DNA from: Hyphomicrobiaceae bacterium
Lineage (GTDB): Bacteria; Pseudomonadota; Alphaproteobacteria; Rhizobiales; Hyphomicrobiaceae
Assembly (NCBI GenBank): GCA_020442165.1
Contig: JAGRKV010000075.1
Coordinates: forward strand, 1-64,000
Length of the DNA: 64,000 nucleotides
Direction: 5' to 3'
Part shown: in pieces, positions 25,844-34,537 of the stretch
How positions within the stretch are numbered: the first letter of the stretch is position 1
How the letters are laid out: every line of letters starts with the position of its first letter
Translations under genes and position numbers: made by a program
The notes under the pieces: model-generated
Database searches by the model: none
Told to the model about the DNA's origin: nothing
What the model saw: only the letters and a program-made list of their open reading frames with translations

Positions 25844-25946
25844 AGGGAATGAGGACTGATGAGGGACTATGACACGAAGCCGTAACTATTTTCTAGGGTT
25901 TTTCAATGCTGTGCGGGCCAATGAGGTGCTGTGAAAAATACCGGCA

Positions 25947-25989
25947 TCAGCTTGGAAGGCTGCTGCTCTACCATTGAGCTACACCCGCA
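25947..25989. repeat. attR: partial tRNA-Gly copy
   Basis: Exact copy of 14664-14706 (5' half of tRNA-Gly on the reverse strand). It lacks the variable region, T arm and 3' acceptor strand, so it is not a tRNA gene. It stands 46 bp downstream of tRNA-Tyr in the same direction, which marks the original place of tRNA-Gly behind tRNA-Tyr. Confidence 0.95.
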
Positions 25990-26035
25990 GTTCGCCTGGG
26001 CAGGCTCGTCCCTTGTCGTCTCGTCGCGGCGGGTC

Positions 26036-26120
26036 TGGTGGAGGGGGCTGGATTCGAACCAGCGTAGGCGTAGCCAACGGATTTACAGTCCGTCCCCTTT
26101 AGCCACTCGGGCACCCCTCC
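26036..26120 (-). tRNA. tRNA-Tyr(GTA)
   Basis: On the reverse strand the 5' strand GGAGGGG pairs with CCCCTCC, followed by A and an encoded CCA. The anticodon loop contains TGTAAA (anticodon GTA), and the long variable arm is that of a class II tRNA. Total 85 bases. rlmB is divergent upstream. Transcription probably once continued into tRNA-Gly. Confidence 0.95.
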
Positions 26121-26178
26121 AATCCGACGCGCGGTCCGACACTTCGACAAAACAAGCTCTCGGAACCCAAACGAAATC

Positions 26179-26202
26179 GCCCCGCGAAGGTCGCCGCGGG
26201 GC
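26179..26202. promoter_or_regulatory. GC hairpin between tRNA-Tyr and rlmB
   Basis: Arms GCCCCGCG and CGCGGGGC with an eight-base loop lie 58 bp upstream of tRNA-Tyr. No T run follows closely. It may be a leader stem or a barrier between the divergent units; function is unclear. Confidence 0.3.
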
Positions 26203-26400
26203 AAGCACCGTCTTATGAGTGCCCCCCCGCTGGATGTCAATCCCCAAACCCGTTCCGGTGAGCAGTTTGCGCGTGGTGGCGGGGGGCTTGAGGGGCCCAC
26301 CGGCAAGGGCGTACTTGCGGGGCCAGCGGCGATTGCCGTATGGCTTGCTGCTTCTTAGCCAAGCCGCACCCTTCCCGGATGCCGCAAGACGAGGCCTATC

Positions 26401-27249
26401 ATGTCCGCGACCTCCGGCAAGCCCGGCAAATCACGCTTTTCCGCCCATCCGCCGTCACGCAGGGACCGTGGACGCATCAAGGCGGCGCAGCCATGGCGGG
26501 AAGCGCCCGACAACGATGGCCCCCTCGTGCTTTACGGCATTCACGCCGTTGCCGCCGCGCTCGCCAATCCTGCACGGCGGATCAGCCGTCTGATGGCAAC
26601 CGAGAACGCCGAGAACCGGCTTGGCGAGGCGGTCGCCCAGCGCGGCCTCTCGGTCGAACGGGTGCGGCCCAAGGATCTCGACCGGCTACTCGGCGCCGAC
26701 ACGGTTCATCAAGGCGTGGCCGCCGAAGCGGAGCCCCTGCCCGAACCGGAACTAGCGCAGCTGGTCGCAGCTTCCGCCTCGGGACACGGCCCCCTGGTCG
26801 TCCTCGACCAGGTGACCGATCCGCACAACGTCGGCGCTGTATTGCGTTCAGCAGCGGTGTTCGGCGCGGCGGGACTGGTGACGACGCGACGTCATTCGCC
26901 ACCACTCAATGGCACGCTTGCCAAGGCAGCCTCCGGAGCGCTGGAGATGGTGCCGGTCGCCATGGTGCAGAACCTGGCGCGGACGCTGGATGAACTCAAG
27001 AATGCGGGCGTCACCGTGATCGGCCTGGACGGCGAAGGCGATGCGCTGCTCGATGACGCCCCACTGCAAGGCGCTGTCGCCTTCGTGCTGGGAGCGGAGG
27101 GAAAGGGGCTGCGGCAACTGACCCGAGAGACATGCTCGTCCGTCTGCCGGATCGGGACGGCGGGAACGCTGGCGAGTCTCAACGTCTCCAACGCCGCGGC
27201 GATTGCGTTGCACCTTGCCTCAATGCAAAGGCGCAGGTCCGATCGCTGA
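26401..27249 (+). CDS. rlmB: 23S rRNA (guanosine-2'-O)-methyltransferase RlmB
   Basis: 282 residues, SpoU/TrmH family. After a basic 45-residue leader comes the L30e-like substrate-binding domain (LYGIHAVAAALAN). The knotted SAM domain carries motif 1 VVLDQVTDPHNVGAVLRSA, motif 2 FVLGAEGKGLRQLT and motif 3 SLNVSNAAAIALH. It methylates the ribose of G2251 in the P loop of 23S rRNA. It stands alone, divergent from tRNA-Tyr. Specificity for RlmB over TrmH or RlmN-type targets rests on length and the L30e domain. Confidence 0.92.
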   Translation: MSATSGKPGKSRFSAHPPSRRDRGRIKAAQPWREAPDNDGPLVLYGIHAVAAALANPARRISRLMATENAENRLGEAVAQRGLSVERVRPKDLDRLLGADTVHQGVAAEAEPLPEPELAQLVAASASGHGPLVVLDQVTDPHNVGAVLRSAAVFGAAGLVTTRRHSPPLNGTLAKAASGALEMVPVAMVQNLARTLDELKNAGVTVIGLDGEGDALLDDAPLQGAVAFVLGAEGKGLRQLTRETCSSVCRIGTAGTLASLNVSNAAAIALHLASMQRRRSDR

Positions 27250-27280
27250 GATACGTCACGCGCTTGTGGGTGGCGCTGAC

Positions 27281-27613
27281 CTAGTGCCTGGGCTGCTGCG
27301 GTTCGGGCGGCTCGGTGTATTCGGCGTCCTTGTCCGTCTCATCAGGTTCCAGCGGCAGCGACATGATTGCCATGCCCATCTTCAACGAGCCGAAGGTCAG
27401 CGCGCTGCCGACAAACAGCAGCAGCATAGGTACGAACGGCTCGGAGCTTTCGTGCAGCAGGCTGCGCAGACCAACGAAATCCGTCAGCAAAACGATGGCG
27501 GCGAAAACAATGCCTGCGGCCACGCCCATGGCGCAATGGAGCCCGAGGAACGCGAGGAGGCTCGGCTGGTTCGGTTCACCAGGTATCGTGCGCGGGAAAT
27601 GGCGCTGTCGCAT
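27281..27613 (-). CDS. Small two-helix membrane protein
   Basis: 110 residues from MRQRHFPRTIPGEPNQPSLL, chosen because GAGG stands five bases upstream; the frame opens 18 bases earlier. Two membrane helices are seen (GLHCAMGVAAGIVFAAIVLL and PFVPMLLLFVGSALTFGSLK), then an acidic Pro/Glu-rich tail. It is of a type conserved in Hyphomicrobiales but of unknown function, and is convergent with rlmB. Confidence 0.75.
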   Translation of the reverse strand: MRQRHFPRTIPGEPNQPSLLAFLGLHCAMGVAAGIVFAAIVLLTDFVGLRSLLHESSEPFVPMLLLFVGSALTFGSLKMGMAIMSLPLEPDETDKDAEYTEPPEPQQPRH

Positions 27614-27780
27614 CGGTGCCTCGCGGCGCATTACGGCAAAGCGGATCTGCCGCCTCGTATCGTCGGTACATTATGTGGAGTGCCAATACGCCGATGACAA
27701 CAAGACAGCAGTGACTTAGATCACCTGTCGCCGGGGTTGCGACCGGAATTTCCTGAGAACAGAACTGGTAAAATGCAATG

Positions 27781-27810
27781 CGGACCCGTCAGGCTGGGCT
27801 GACCGGTCCG
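27781..27810 (-). terminator. Terminator-like hairpin after the His/Tyr-rich protein gene
   Basis: Twelve-base arms with one mismatch (CGGACCCGTCAG and CTGACCGGTCCG) and a six-base loop, 45 bp downstream of the stop at 27855. On the reverse strand a T-rich but interrupted run follows. Confidence 0.6.
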
Positions 27811-27854
27811 CACAGCTATTTCATGTCCGATGAATGCGGCAGAGGCCGACATTC

Positions 27855-28247
27855 TCACCAGTGGTGATGGCGATGGCGGCCGTGGTGGCGGGCATGCCAC
27901 TTGCCGTGGTTGTAACCGCGCTTGGGATAACCCCATGCCTTGTGATAGCGCGGCAGCTTGTAGTGGCGGCGGCACTTCTTGTGGCTTCCCGCGCGCACCC
28001 AATAACGCGAGTTGTAGTAGGGGTAATAGCCGCGCGGCTCATACCGGTAGAAGTAGGGATCGGTAGCCCGGTGGCGGACGTATTCGTGGCGATAGCGCGG
28101 ATAATAGACATGGTGGCGGACAACGCGCTCACGACCCCAGCCGTCGGGCTGGCTGTGGCGGAGGAAGCCGGCCGACGCCGACTGCGGCAGCGCCACGACC
28201 ATGGCAGCGAGCATCGCCAGGGCTGCAAAGAGGGACTTGATACGCAT
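27855..28247 (-). CDS. Small secreted His/Tyr/Arg-rich protein
   Basis: 130 residues from MRIKSLFAALAMLAAMVVAL, a clear signal peptide ending ASA. The mature part is dominated by Tyr, Arg and His (RYRHEYVRHRATDPYFYRYE) and ends in a His-rich stretch (HARHHGRHRHHHW), which could bind metal. No domain is recognised. Such proteins are common in this order. An upstream in-frame start at 28340 is unlikely because the signal peptide begins at 28247. Confidence 0.75.
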   Translation of the reverse strand: MRIKSLFAALAMLAAMVVALPQSASAGFLRHSQPDGWGRERVVRHHVYYPRYRHEYVRHRATDPYFYRYEPRGYYPYYNSRYWVRAGSHKKCRRHYKLPRYHKAWGYPKRGYNHGKWHARHHGRHRHHHW

Positions 28248-28486
28248 AACTTTGGTGACTCCCGTTCGTACTCGAGGCACAAGCCCCGTCTTGCCAGAGT
28301 ACATGATACAGAAAATGGCTAATGTTCTTCTAAACGCCATGGCGGCGGAACTTGAGAAGGTGATGCCATCGGCACACGCCTACTGCCGCCCCAACGAGTG
28401 TTAACGGCGATTAACCAATTGGCTACCGCTCTGTACACAACTCGGCAGCGGCTTTGCCGCAGTGACCACTCACGTTGCCTGCCTCT

Positions 28487-29935
28487 TCAATAGGCGTTGC
28501 GATATGCCCGCGGCGACAGCAGCGTGAGTGCCAGGATGTAGAGGTCGAGCACAATTGACCAGTTCTCGATGTAATGGATGTCATATTCGACGCGGCGACG
28601 CATGTCGTCCTCGGTCTCGGTCGCGCCACGCAGGCCGTGAACCTGAGCCCATCCAGTGATCCCCGGTTTGACATTGAGCCGCCGGGGATAGTCGATGATC
28701 CGCGTTTCGAAGTGCAAATCGTGTGCGACCGCATGCGGGCGGGGGCCCACCAGTGACATCTGTCCCATCAGGACATTGATGAGCTGCGGCAGCTCATCAA
28801 TGTTGTAGCGCCGCAGCCAGCGCCCGGCCCGTGTGATGCGCATGTCGCCACGCTGCGCCTGAGTCACCTGGTCGCCGTCCTCCAGCGTGGTCATGGTGCG
28901 GAATTTCCAGATCCGGAACTCCTCCAGGTTGTATCCGCGCCGACGCTGACGGAAGAACACCGGCCCAGGGCTGTCCAGCTTGATGATGAGCGCAATCGCG
29001 GCGAATACGGGTGACAGCAGAGCCAAGGCGGCCGTAGCGATGAGGAGATCGAAGGTGCGCTTGGTCAAAGCCTTGATGGGGCCGATCGGGGCGCCCGTCA
29101 ATGATAGCGCCGTGGTGCCGCCAAAGCGAGCTATGCGGGGATTGGCGAAGCGGCCGATCACGCTGCCGGCACCGACATGGATTGCGGAAGGCAAGACAAG
29201 CAGGCCCTTGGCGATCGCCTCGATACGCGCGGACTGGGCCCAATCCACCAGGACTACGACATCTTCCACGCGGGCCGCGCGCGCCCGCATCACGATCTCG
29301 GCCAGTACCTGTTTGAGGTCCTGGCCATTCGATGCCCGCTCCGGATCAGGCAAAACGGCGGTCGCAACGACGCGAACATTCGAGGGGAGTGAGTCGATCC
29401 CGGCACGAGCCCGTGCAATCTCAGCTTCCGAACCGATCAGCATGAGCCTGCGGCTTTCGATGTGCCCGCGCTTGAGCGCGGACTTGACCACCGCATCGAT
29501 TAGCGCATCGACCGCGATCACAACGAGAAGGCCCAGGATGTAGAACAGCACCAGCCAGCCACGCGAGAAAACAGCCGTGGTTTTGGTCAGGAAGCCGATG
29601 ACCGCGAGACTGAGGAAGGCATAGTTCCAAACGACGAAGATGCGGCTGGTGGCGCGCCTGCCTTCCAGGAAATCCTCAACGGAGTATTCGTCCCTGGTTG
29701 CAAAGGGCAGCGTGTAGAGCAATGCCGTCAGGCCGCCGAGTGCCAGATAGCTGTCGATACCGCCGACGTTGTTGTACGCGGCGAGGTGGTAGGAAACGCC
29801 GCTAACCAATGACGCCATGACGATGGCGAGGCATTCGACAGCAAAAGCGATGAAAGAAAAGCCGACAGTGCCGATCGCCCAGCGCGTTTCGCTTAGCGGT
29901 CGATGGTGGTGCGCCTGATCTATGGGACCGTTCAA
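28487..29935 (-). CDS. Undecaprenyl-phosphate glucose phosphotransferase (EPS priming enzyme)
   Basis: 482 residues. Four N-terminal helices and a CoA-binding-like middle domain (RRLMLIGSEAEIARARAG) precede the bacterial sugar-transferase domain: KRTFDLLIATAALALLSPVF, LDSPGPVFFRQRR, IWKFRTM, DELPQLINVLMGQMSLVGPRP and KPGITGWAQVHG. It transfers sugar-1-phosphate, probably glucose-1-phosphate, to undecaprenyl phosphate, the first step of repeat-unit assembly. The start is a TTG with GAGG nine bases before it. It opens the exopolysaccharide cluster and is divergent from the Wzz-like gene. Confidence 0.9.
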   Translation of the reverse strand: MNGPIDQAHHHRPLSETRWAIGTVGFSFIAFAVECLAIVMASLVSGVSYHLAAYNNVGGIDSYLALGGLTALLYTLPFATRDEYSVEDFLEGRRATSRIFVVWNYAFLSLAVIGFLTKTTAVFSRGWLVLFYILGLLVVIAVDALIDAVVKSALKRGHIESRRLMLIGSEAEIARARAGIDSLPSNVRVVATAVLPDPERASNGQDLKQVLAEIVMRARAARVEDVVVLVDWAQSARIEAIAKGLLVLPSAIHVGAGSVIGRFANPRIARFGGTTALSLTGAPIGPIKALTKRTFDLLIATAALALLSPVFAAIALIIKLDSPGPVFFRQRRRGYNLEEFRIWKFRTMTTLEDGDQVTQAQRGDMRITRAGRWLRRYNIDELPQLINVLMGQMSLVGPRPHAVAHDLHFETRIIDYPRRLNVKPGITGWAQVHGLRGATETEDDMRRRVEYDIHYIENWSIVLDLYILALTLLSPRAYRNAY

Positions 29936-30324
29936 ATCTACGCCTCACTCGCATGCTTCGGCTGGTGTGCCTTCCGGCCGATTTCTGAACAATTTGCAGT
30001 TAGCCACCCTTGTGATGTTCTCCAGTTGCAAGAATTATGTGTTCCTGGATGGTTAACGCCTAATGCTCCCTGTTAGTGTTAAGTGCTTGTGAAGCACACC
30101 TAGCCGGCGCTCAGAATGCGGCAGTTTGCTCCAAGCCGGCAAAAGGCACGGCGCTTGCAGGATATTCGGATCTATGTGCCGGGACTTCGGAAACTGTGGT
30201 GATGGCCTCAGTCAACGAATTCCAAATGGCACAATGTTCGCCATGGGTCCGCCACGGAATATCCTCAATGGTACAATTAGCAGAGCGCTTTAGCAGAGCA
30301 AATGTTTTCGGCGCGGCAGCCAGC
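29936..30324. other. Divergent promoter region of the EPS cluster
   Basis: 389 bp between the priming transferase and the chain-length gene. It has an AT-richer centre (30020-30080) and a small stem GTGCTT/AAGCAC at 30083-30097. The reading frame of the downstream gene extends upstream to 30076, but this part lacks the family pattern. No other gene is seen. Confidence 0.5.
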
Positions 30325-32499
30325 ATGACGACAGCAATGAAAACAAAGGAAAATCTATCTGCGGTTGAATATCATGAGCCGGAGCGTGGCCAGTCCAACC
30401 TTGGCGATCTTTTTGGGATCCTGATCCGGCATATTCCCAGCATTATCATCATATCAGTTATTACAACCGGCCTGGCGCTGGCCTATCTGGCGGTAACCAA
30501 ACCGACCTACACGGCAACGACTTCGGTCTTCATTGACCCAAGATCGCGCAAAGTCGTCCCTGAAGAAGTCCTGCAGACCAACCTGGGTTCGGACTTGGCG
30601 CTTGTCGAAAGCCAGGTGGCGATCATCGGCTCGGATTCCGTGCTGCACCGTGTCGTCGCCAAGATGAAGCTGGCCGACGACCCCGAATTCGCGCCCGACT
30701 ATACGCCCGGCATGCTGTCCCGTCTCAAGGCGCTGATCGTGCCGCGTGGGCCTATCGCCGACAAGGAACAGCGCGCCATTGCTTCACTTTCAGAACGGCT
30801 GAAGGTCAAGCGCGCCCAGAAGACATATGTCGTCGATGTCGAGGTCAGCTCATCGTCTCCCGTCAAGGCGGCACAGCTCTCAAGTGCCGTCGTGGACGCC
30901 TACGTGGAAGATCAACTGGCGACCAAATCGGATGAGGCCCGGCGCATATCCAATCAGATCGACGCGCGTCTGGACGAACTGCGCAAGCAGCTCCGGCAGG
31001 CGGAAATCAGGGTCGACGACTTCAAGAAGGCCAACAAGATTCTGGCCTCCGAGGGTGGCCTCGTCGACGAACAGCAGCTGACGCGGCTCAATCGCGAACT
31101 GGTGACGGCCAAAGCGGTGGAAGCCGAAAGCAAGGCCCGCCTCGATCTCGTCACCTCGGCGCTCGCCAGTGGCGGCAGTACCGAACTCCTGCCTGACGCC
31201 ATGCGTTCAGGGCTCATCCAGCGTCTGCGAGAGCAGTATGCCCAGGTGGCACGGCGAGATGCGGCGCTGAGCACCCAGTTGCAGCCGCGGCACCCGGTAC
31301 TGATAGAGGTGCGTTCGCAGCTCAAAGAGATCAAGCAGCAGATTGCGGCTGAGCTGAAGCGCATCGCGACAAGCGCGAAGAACGAATACCAGCTCACCGC
31401 CAACCGCATCGCGGAGCTGTCGCGGACGCTGCAGACTTCCCGGGAAGAGGTCTCGCGCACGAATACCGCTCAAATCCGGTTACGCGAGCTGGAGCAAGAA
31501 GTGAACACGAGCCGCGACCTGCTCAACACGTTCCTCACACGCGCCAAGCAGACCCAGGAACAGCAGAACCTGTCGATTACCGAAGCCCGCGTCATCTCTC
31601 CTGCTTCGGTGCCTTCAAGGCCGAGCAAACCGATCAGCTGGCTCGTATTGGCCTTGGGCCTGCTGGGTGGAGCGGGATTTGGCGTCGCGCGGGCACTCAT
31701 CATCGATCACCTCGACAGTTCGGTAAAGACAGGAACAGACGTCGCGGAACAGACTGGCTTTGCGACTTTTGCAACCTTGCCGTCACTTGCGCCAAGCGGA
31801 CTGGGCCGGTTCTTGCCTGGACGGGGAACCGCCGAGACGATCGGCTTCAGCGAAATCATGTCAGCTCTTGCCGATGCACGCAGCGTACGCAATGGCTATG
31901 CATTCCGGCAGGCCGTGTTGCGGCTGGTCAGTCGCGTGCGCACGGCTGCAAATGGCACGCAACCTGCCATTACGATGGTTCTGGCGCCGCGATCGGGTGC
32001 GGGCGCGTCGGCCACGGCGCTGTCACTCGCCTACGCTGCGGCATTATCCGGAGAACGGGTCCTGCTTATCGACGCGGCTTCGACAGACACCGAGCTTTCC
32101 AATGTTCTGGCGCGGGACTTCGATCATCGCCAACTCGTTGTCCTGGACAACAAGAAGCACCTTCAGGCGATAACGCGACGCGATGCGCGAACCGGTCTCG
32201 CGTTCCTGCCGATTGCTCTTGCCGACCTCAGAACGCTCAAGACGCACCAGCGCAAGCGTCTGGCAACTGGGATCAGCGCACTGGCTCAGTCTTTCGATCA
32301 CGTCTTCATCGATGGCGGCGCCATCCTGGAAGATGAAAGTGCTGATGCGCTGCTGCCAATCGTCGACCAGTTGCTGATCGTTGCGCGCTCGGGCGTCACC
32401 TCGCCGGCAGCGATCGACGATGCTGTGAAGGCGCTGGAACCTGCCCGCGACCGCCTGCTTGGCATTGTGCTCAATCGCTCGGGAAAACCGGTCGTCTGA
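30325..32499 (+). CDS. Wzz/GumC-type chain-length protein with degenerate BY-kinase domain
   Basis: About 725 residues. It has an N-terminal helix (IPSIIIISVITTGLALAYLA), a Wzz domain (TYTATTSVFIDPRSRK), long coiled coils, a second helix (LVLALGLLGGAGFGVARALI) and a P-loop kinase-like domain. It should set polymer length in the inner membrane with the Wzy polymerase. The Walker A equivalent reads APRSGAGASATALSLAYA, without the essential Lys, and Walker A' is VLLIDAAST; the C-terminus has no Tyr cluster. So it is probably not an active tyrosine kinase. The start is uncertain: the frame opens at 30076 and several ATGs lack ribosome sites. Confidence 0.85.
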   Translation: MTTAMKTKENLSAVEYHEPERGQSNLGDLFGILIRHIPSIIIISVITTGLALAYLAVTKPTYTATTSVFIDPRSRKVVPEEVLQTNLGSDLALVESQVAIIGSDSVLHRVVAKMKLADDPEFAPDYTPGMLSRLKALIVPRGPIADKEQRAIASLSERLKVKRAQKTYVVDVEVSSSSPVKAAQLSSAVVDAYVEDQLATKSDEARRISNQIDARLDELRKQLRQAEIRVDDFKKANKILASEGGLVDEQQLTRLNRELVTAKAVEAESKARLDLVTSALASGGSTELLPDAMRSGLIQRLREQYAQVARRDAALSTQLQPRHPVLIEVRSQLKEIKQQIAAELKRIATSAKNEYQLTANRIAELSRTLQTSREEVSRTNTAQIRLRELEQEVNTSRDLLNTFLTRAKQTQEQQNLSITEARVISPASVPSRPSKPISWLVLALGLLGGAGFGVARALIIDHLDSSVKTGTDVAEQTGFATFATLPSLAPSGLGRFLPGRGTAETIGFSEIMSALADARSVRNGYAFRQAVLRLVSRVRTAANGTQPAITMVLAPRSGAGASATALSLAYAAALSGERVLLIDAASTDTELSNVLARDFDHRQLVVLDNKKHLQAITRRDARTGLAFLPIALADLRTLKTHQRKRLATGISALAQSFDHVFIDGGAILEDESADALLPIVDQLLIVARSGVTSPAAIDDAVKALEPARDRLLGIVLNRSGKPVV

Positions 32500-32892
32500 C
32501 CTACCGCCGGGTATGCGTTGTAGGATCTGACGGAGGTCACCTGCAAATATTGCGTGCGAGCTTCAAGATGGCTGCCGAGTAAGCCATGGTGCGATCGTTT
32601 ACGTGATCCTCTCTAGGGCAGGGATGAGCGCACAGGGGTGGGCTCGCACGGTGAACTTCGCCCTGCTCAAAGTTGCCGTGACCAGACAGGAAGCCCTGTT
32701 CGACTGAAGCAAACGCGGTCCGGCAAAATCTTACCGCGAGCATGGGGAAAGATGCGCTGTCGAGATACGGCTGGAGCCTGCTTGCTGGTATCCATCAACG
32801 CCGGGGCGCGCGCTTAGGGCGGAATAGAGCGGAATGGATTTGACGCAGGGGGGCTTACCAATTCACGCTTGAAAGGCGTTTGGCACTTTTCC
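32500..32892. other. Gap between convergent EPS genes
   Basis: 393 bp between the chain-length gene and the convergent GT-C-like gene. I see no supported gene, RNA or strong terminator. Confidence 0.5.
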
Positions 32893-34533
32893 TCAGTGCA
32901 ATTGGGAGGTGCCGGTGGTGCCTACCGTGCTCTTATTTTCGATACGATAGATTTCAAGGCAACGAGATGTTTCTCCGCATCGACCGATCTCGCGCAAGGG
33001 TGTGATTAAACCTGCTTGCCGCCATCCGTTCAGGATCGGCTGCCATCCCCACTTATAGTGGTCGTCGCTGATGACGAGCAGTCTTGCTGCGTGATCTGGA
33101 CTGCGCACCTTGGAACCTGGGAAGGTTTCGCGATCTGGATCGACGATCTCAATGCGCTCGCCGCGGTGTGTCAGGTAGGGCCAGATCTCGCTAGCCCCTT
33201 CTATGCGCACCGCGCTTCCCGGGAAAGCTGCGGCAGTTTCGGTGATCGCGCTTTCCAAAGCGGAAGTAAGTTGAGCGGTCGAGATGCCGGCGCGTGCGTA
33301 GCGCGCCTCGATGATCCCGGCATGAACGAGCTTCAAGCCGGCTGCGAGCAAAAGCAATGCAACGGCCGCCGGGACGGCGTAGCGGGCCGCTAGCGTTGCA
33401 TGGATCCGCGCGCGGGCAACCGCGATGGCTGCTGCACTGTAACCAACAACCGCCAGGACGAGAGCATGGCCGGAGGTGTGGTGCGGGTCGACAGCAAACA
33501 TGACCACGGCTCCGGACACGACACCAGCAGCCAACAAGAATGCAAGGCGCACCGCATCGTCTTTCACGCTCCGGACAAGCCAGACCGCGATCGCGACGCC
33601 AGATAATAGTGCGATGAGCTGAGCGAGGTTGGCGGGATGGAACTGATGCGCCCAGCGCGCGATCTCCATCGAAAGCTTGTGCGTGAAGCCAGACGCCACG
33701 ATTTCCTTGAGTTTCTGCACAAGGCTGTGTTGCCCGAGCGCTTCGACGCTGGCCGGCACCGACGTTGGCACAAGCCAATCCAGAATGGGTTGACGAACAA
33801 GGAACGTCACGCACATCACCGCAGCGGGCAGCAGCAAGATGGCGAGGCGCGGGAGGCGCACGCCGCCTCGCCACTCGTCAAACGCCCGGAAAACCAGAAA
33901 TGCCGAGAGCGCGGCTATCGCGTTGGCCGAGGTGACATGAACAAGCGGCAAGGCGGCGGCCAGCGCTACTGCTGCCAGAATCGCCAATATCCCACCCCGC
34001 CGCTCAGCCACCAGCAGCATTGCCACGAGCAAGCCAAGCGCCACCAGCAGCACCGGCACGTCGGGACGCGCGTCGCTGATTGCTTCGGCGATGAGACGGG
34101 AATCAGACAGCGTTATGAGGCCTGCGAACGCACTCATCAGCCAGTCCTTGCTCACGGTCCAGACCGCAAGTGATGCGAGCATCGCGATCGCCAGCCACTG
34201 CAACAGACCCAGGAGAGCGATGCTAGCAGCCGACGCCGGCAGAAGTTCGAACCAGAGTCCCATGGCCGGAACGGTAAGGTTGGAACGGTTCTCCCAACCA
34301 AACATCGCGATCACATTTCCTGTGGTGCGGTGAACCGTTTCGAAACCCGCGAGGTTCTCGGATGGATCGCCACCGTTTGCCCAGGCATATGCTGGATAAG
34401 CGTACCAGCCGCCATCTGGCGACATCGGTACGTTGACGAAATACATGAAGGCTAGGATCAGGCTTGTCGCGATGACGGCCAGCATTGCGGGCAGCATCAG
34501 GTGCGAGGCGCGCGGTCTCGGCATCGGCAGCAT
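32893..34533 (-). CDS. Multi-pass membrane glycosyltransferase-like protein (GT-C type)
   Basis: 546 residues with about ten to twelve membrane helices. The first loop carries SPDGGWYAYPAYAWANGGDP, like the acidic first-loop motif of GT-C enzymes that use polyprenyl-phosphate sugars. The soluble C-terminal part (VRIEGASEIWPYLTHRGERI) is periplasmic by topology. It follows gtrB by four bases, and GtrA/GtrB supply polyprenyl-phosphate sugars to exactly this kind of enzyme, so it probably decorates the polysaccharide or a glycolipid outside the membrane. Confidence 0.75.
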   Translation of the reverse strand: MLPMPRPRASHLMLPAMLAVIATSLILAFMYFVNVPMSPDGGWYAYPAYAWANGGDPSENLAGFETVHRTTGNVIAMFGWENRSNLTVPAMGLWFELLPASAASIALLGLLQWLAIAMLASLAVWTVSKDWLMSAFAGLITLSDSRLIAEAISDARPDVPVLLVALGLLVAMLLVAERRGGILAILAAVALAAALPLVHVTSANAIAALSAFLVFRAFDEWRGGVRLPRLAILLLPAAVMCVTFLVRQPILDWLVPTSVPASVEALGQHSLVQKLKEIVASGFTHKLSMEIARWAHQFHPANLAQLIALLSGVAIAVWLVRSVKDDAVRLAFLLAAGVVSGAVVMFAVDPHHTSGHALVLAVVGYSAAAIAVARARIHATLAARYAVPAAVALLLLAAGLKLVHAGIIEARYARAGISTAQLTSALESAITETAAAFPGSAVRIEGASEIWPYLTHRGERIEIVDPDRETFPGSKVRSPDHAARLLVISDDHYKWGWQPILNGWRQAGLITPLREIGRCGETSRCLEIYRIENKSTVGTTGTSQLH

Positions 34534-34537
34534 CCGA

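Larger units (their letters stand above)
14664..25989. mobile_element. Integrated phage-satellite-like element, 11.3 kb
   Basis: Bounded by exact 43-bp repeats derived from tRNA-Gly. All recognisable genes point leftward, in transcription order: tyrosine integrase, AlpA-like regulator, a 172-residue protein, primase-helicase, small and large terminase, three unknown proteins, endonuclease, adenine methylase and a small protein. No portal, capsid, tail, holin or endolysin gene is recognisable. Integration, autonomous replication and DNA packaging functions without virion genes fit a satellite that uses a helper phage. A remnant of a larger prophage is the alternative, but the intact att repeats and continuous tightly spaced genes argue against large internal loss. 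Confidence 0.85.

Noticed and set aside
25947..25989. A second tRNA-Gly gene
   Set aside because: Only the 5' half is present; there is no T arm or 3' acceptor strand, so it is the att duplication.
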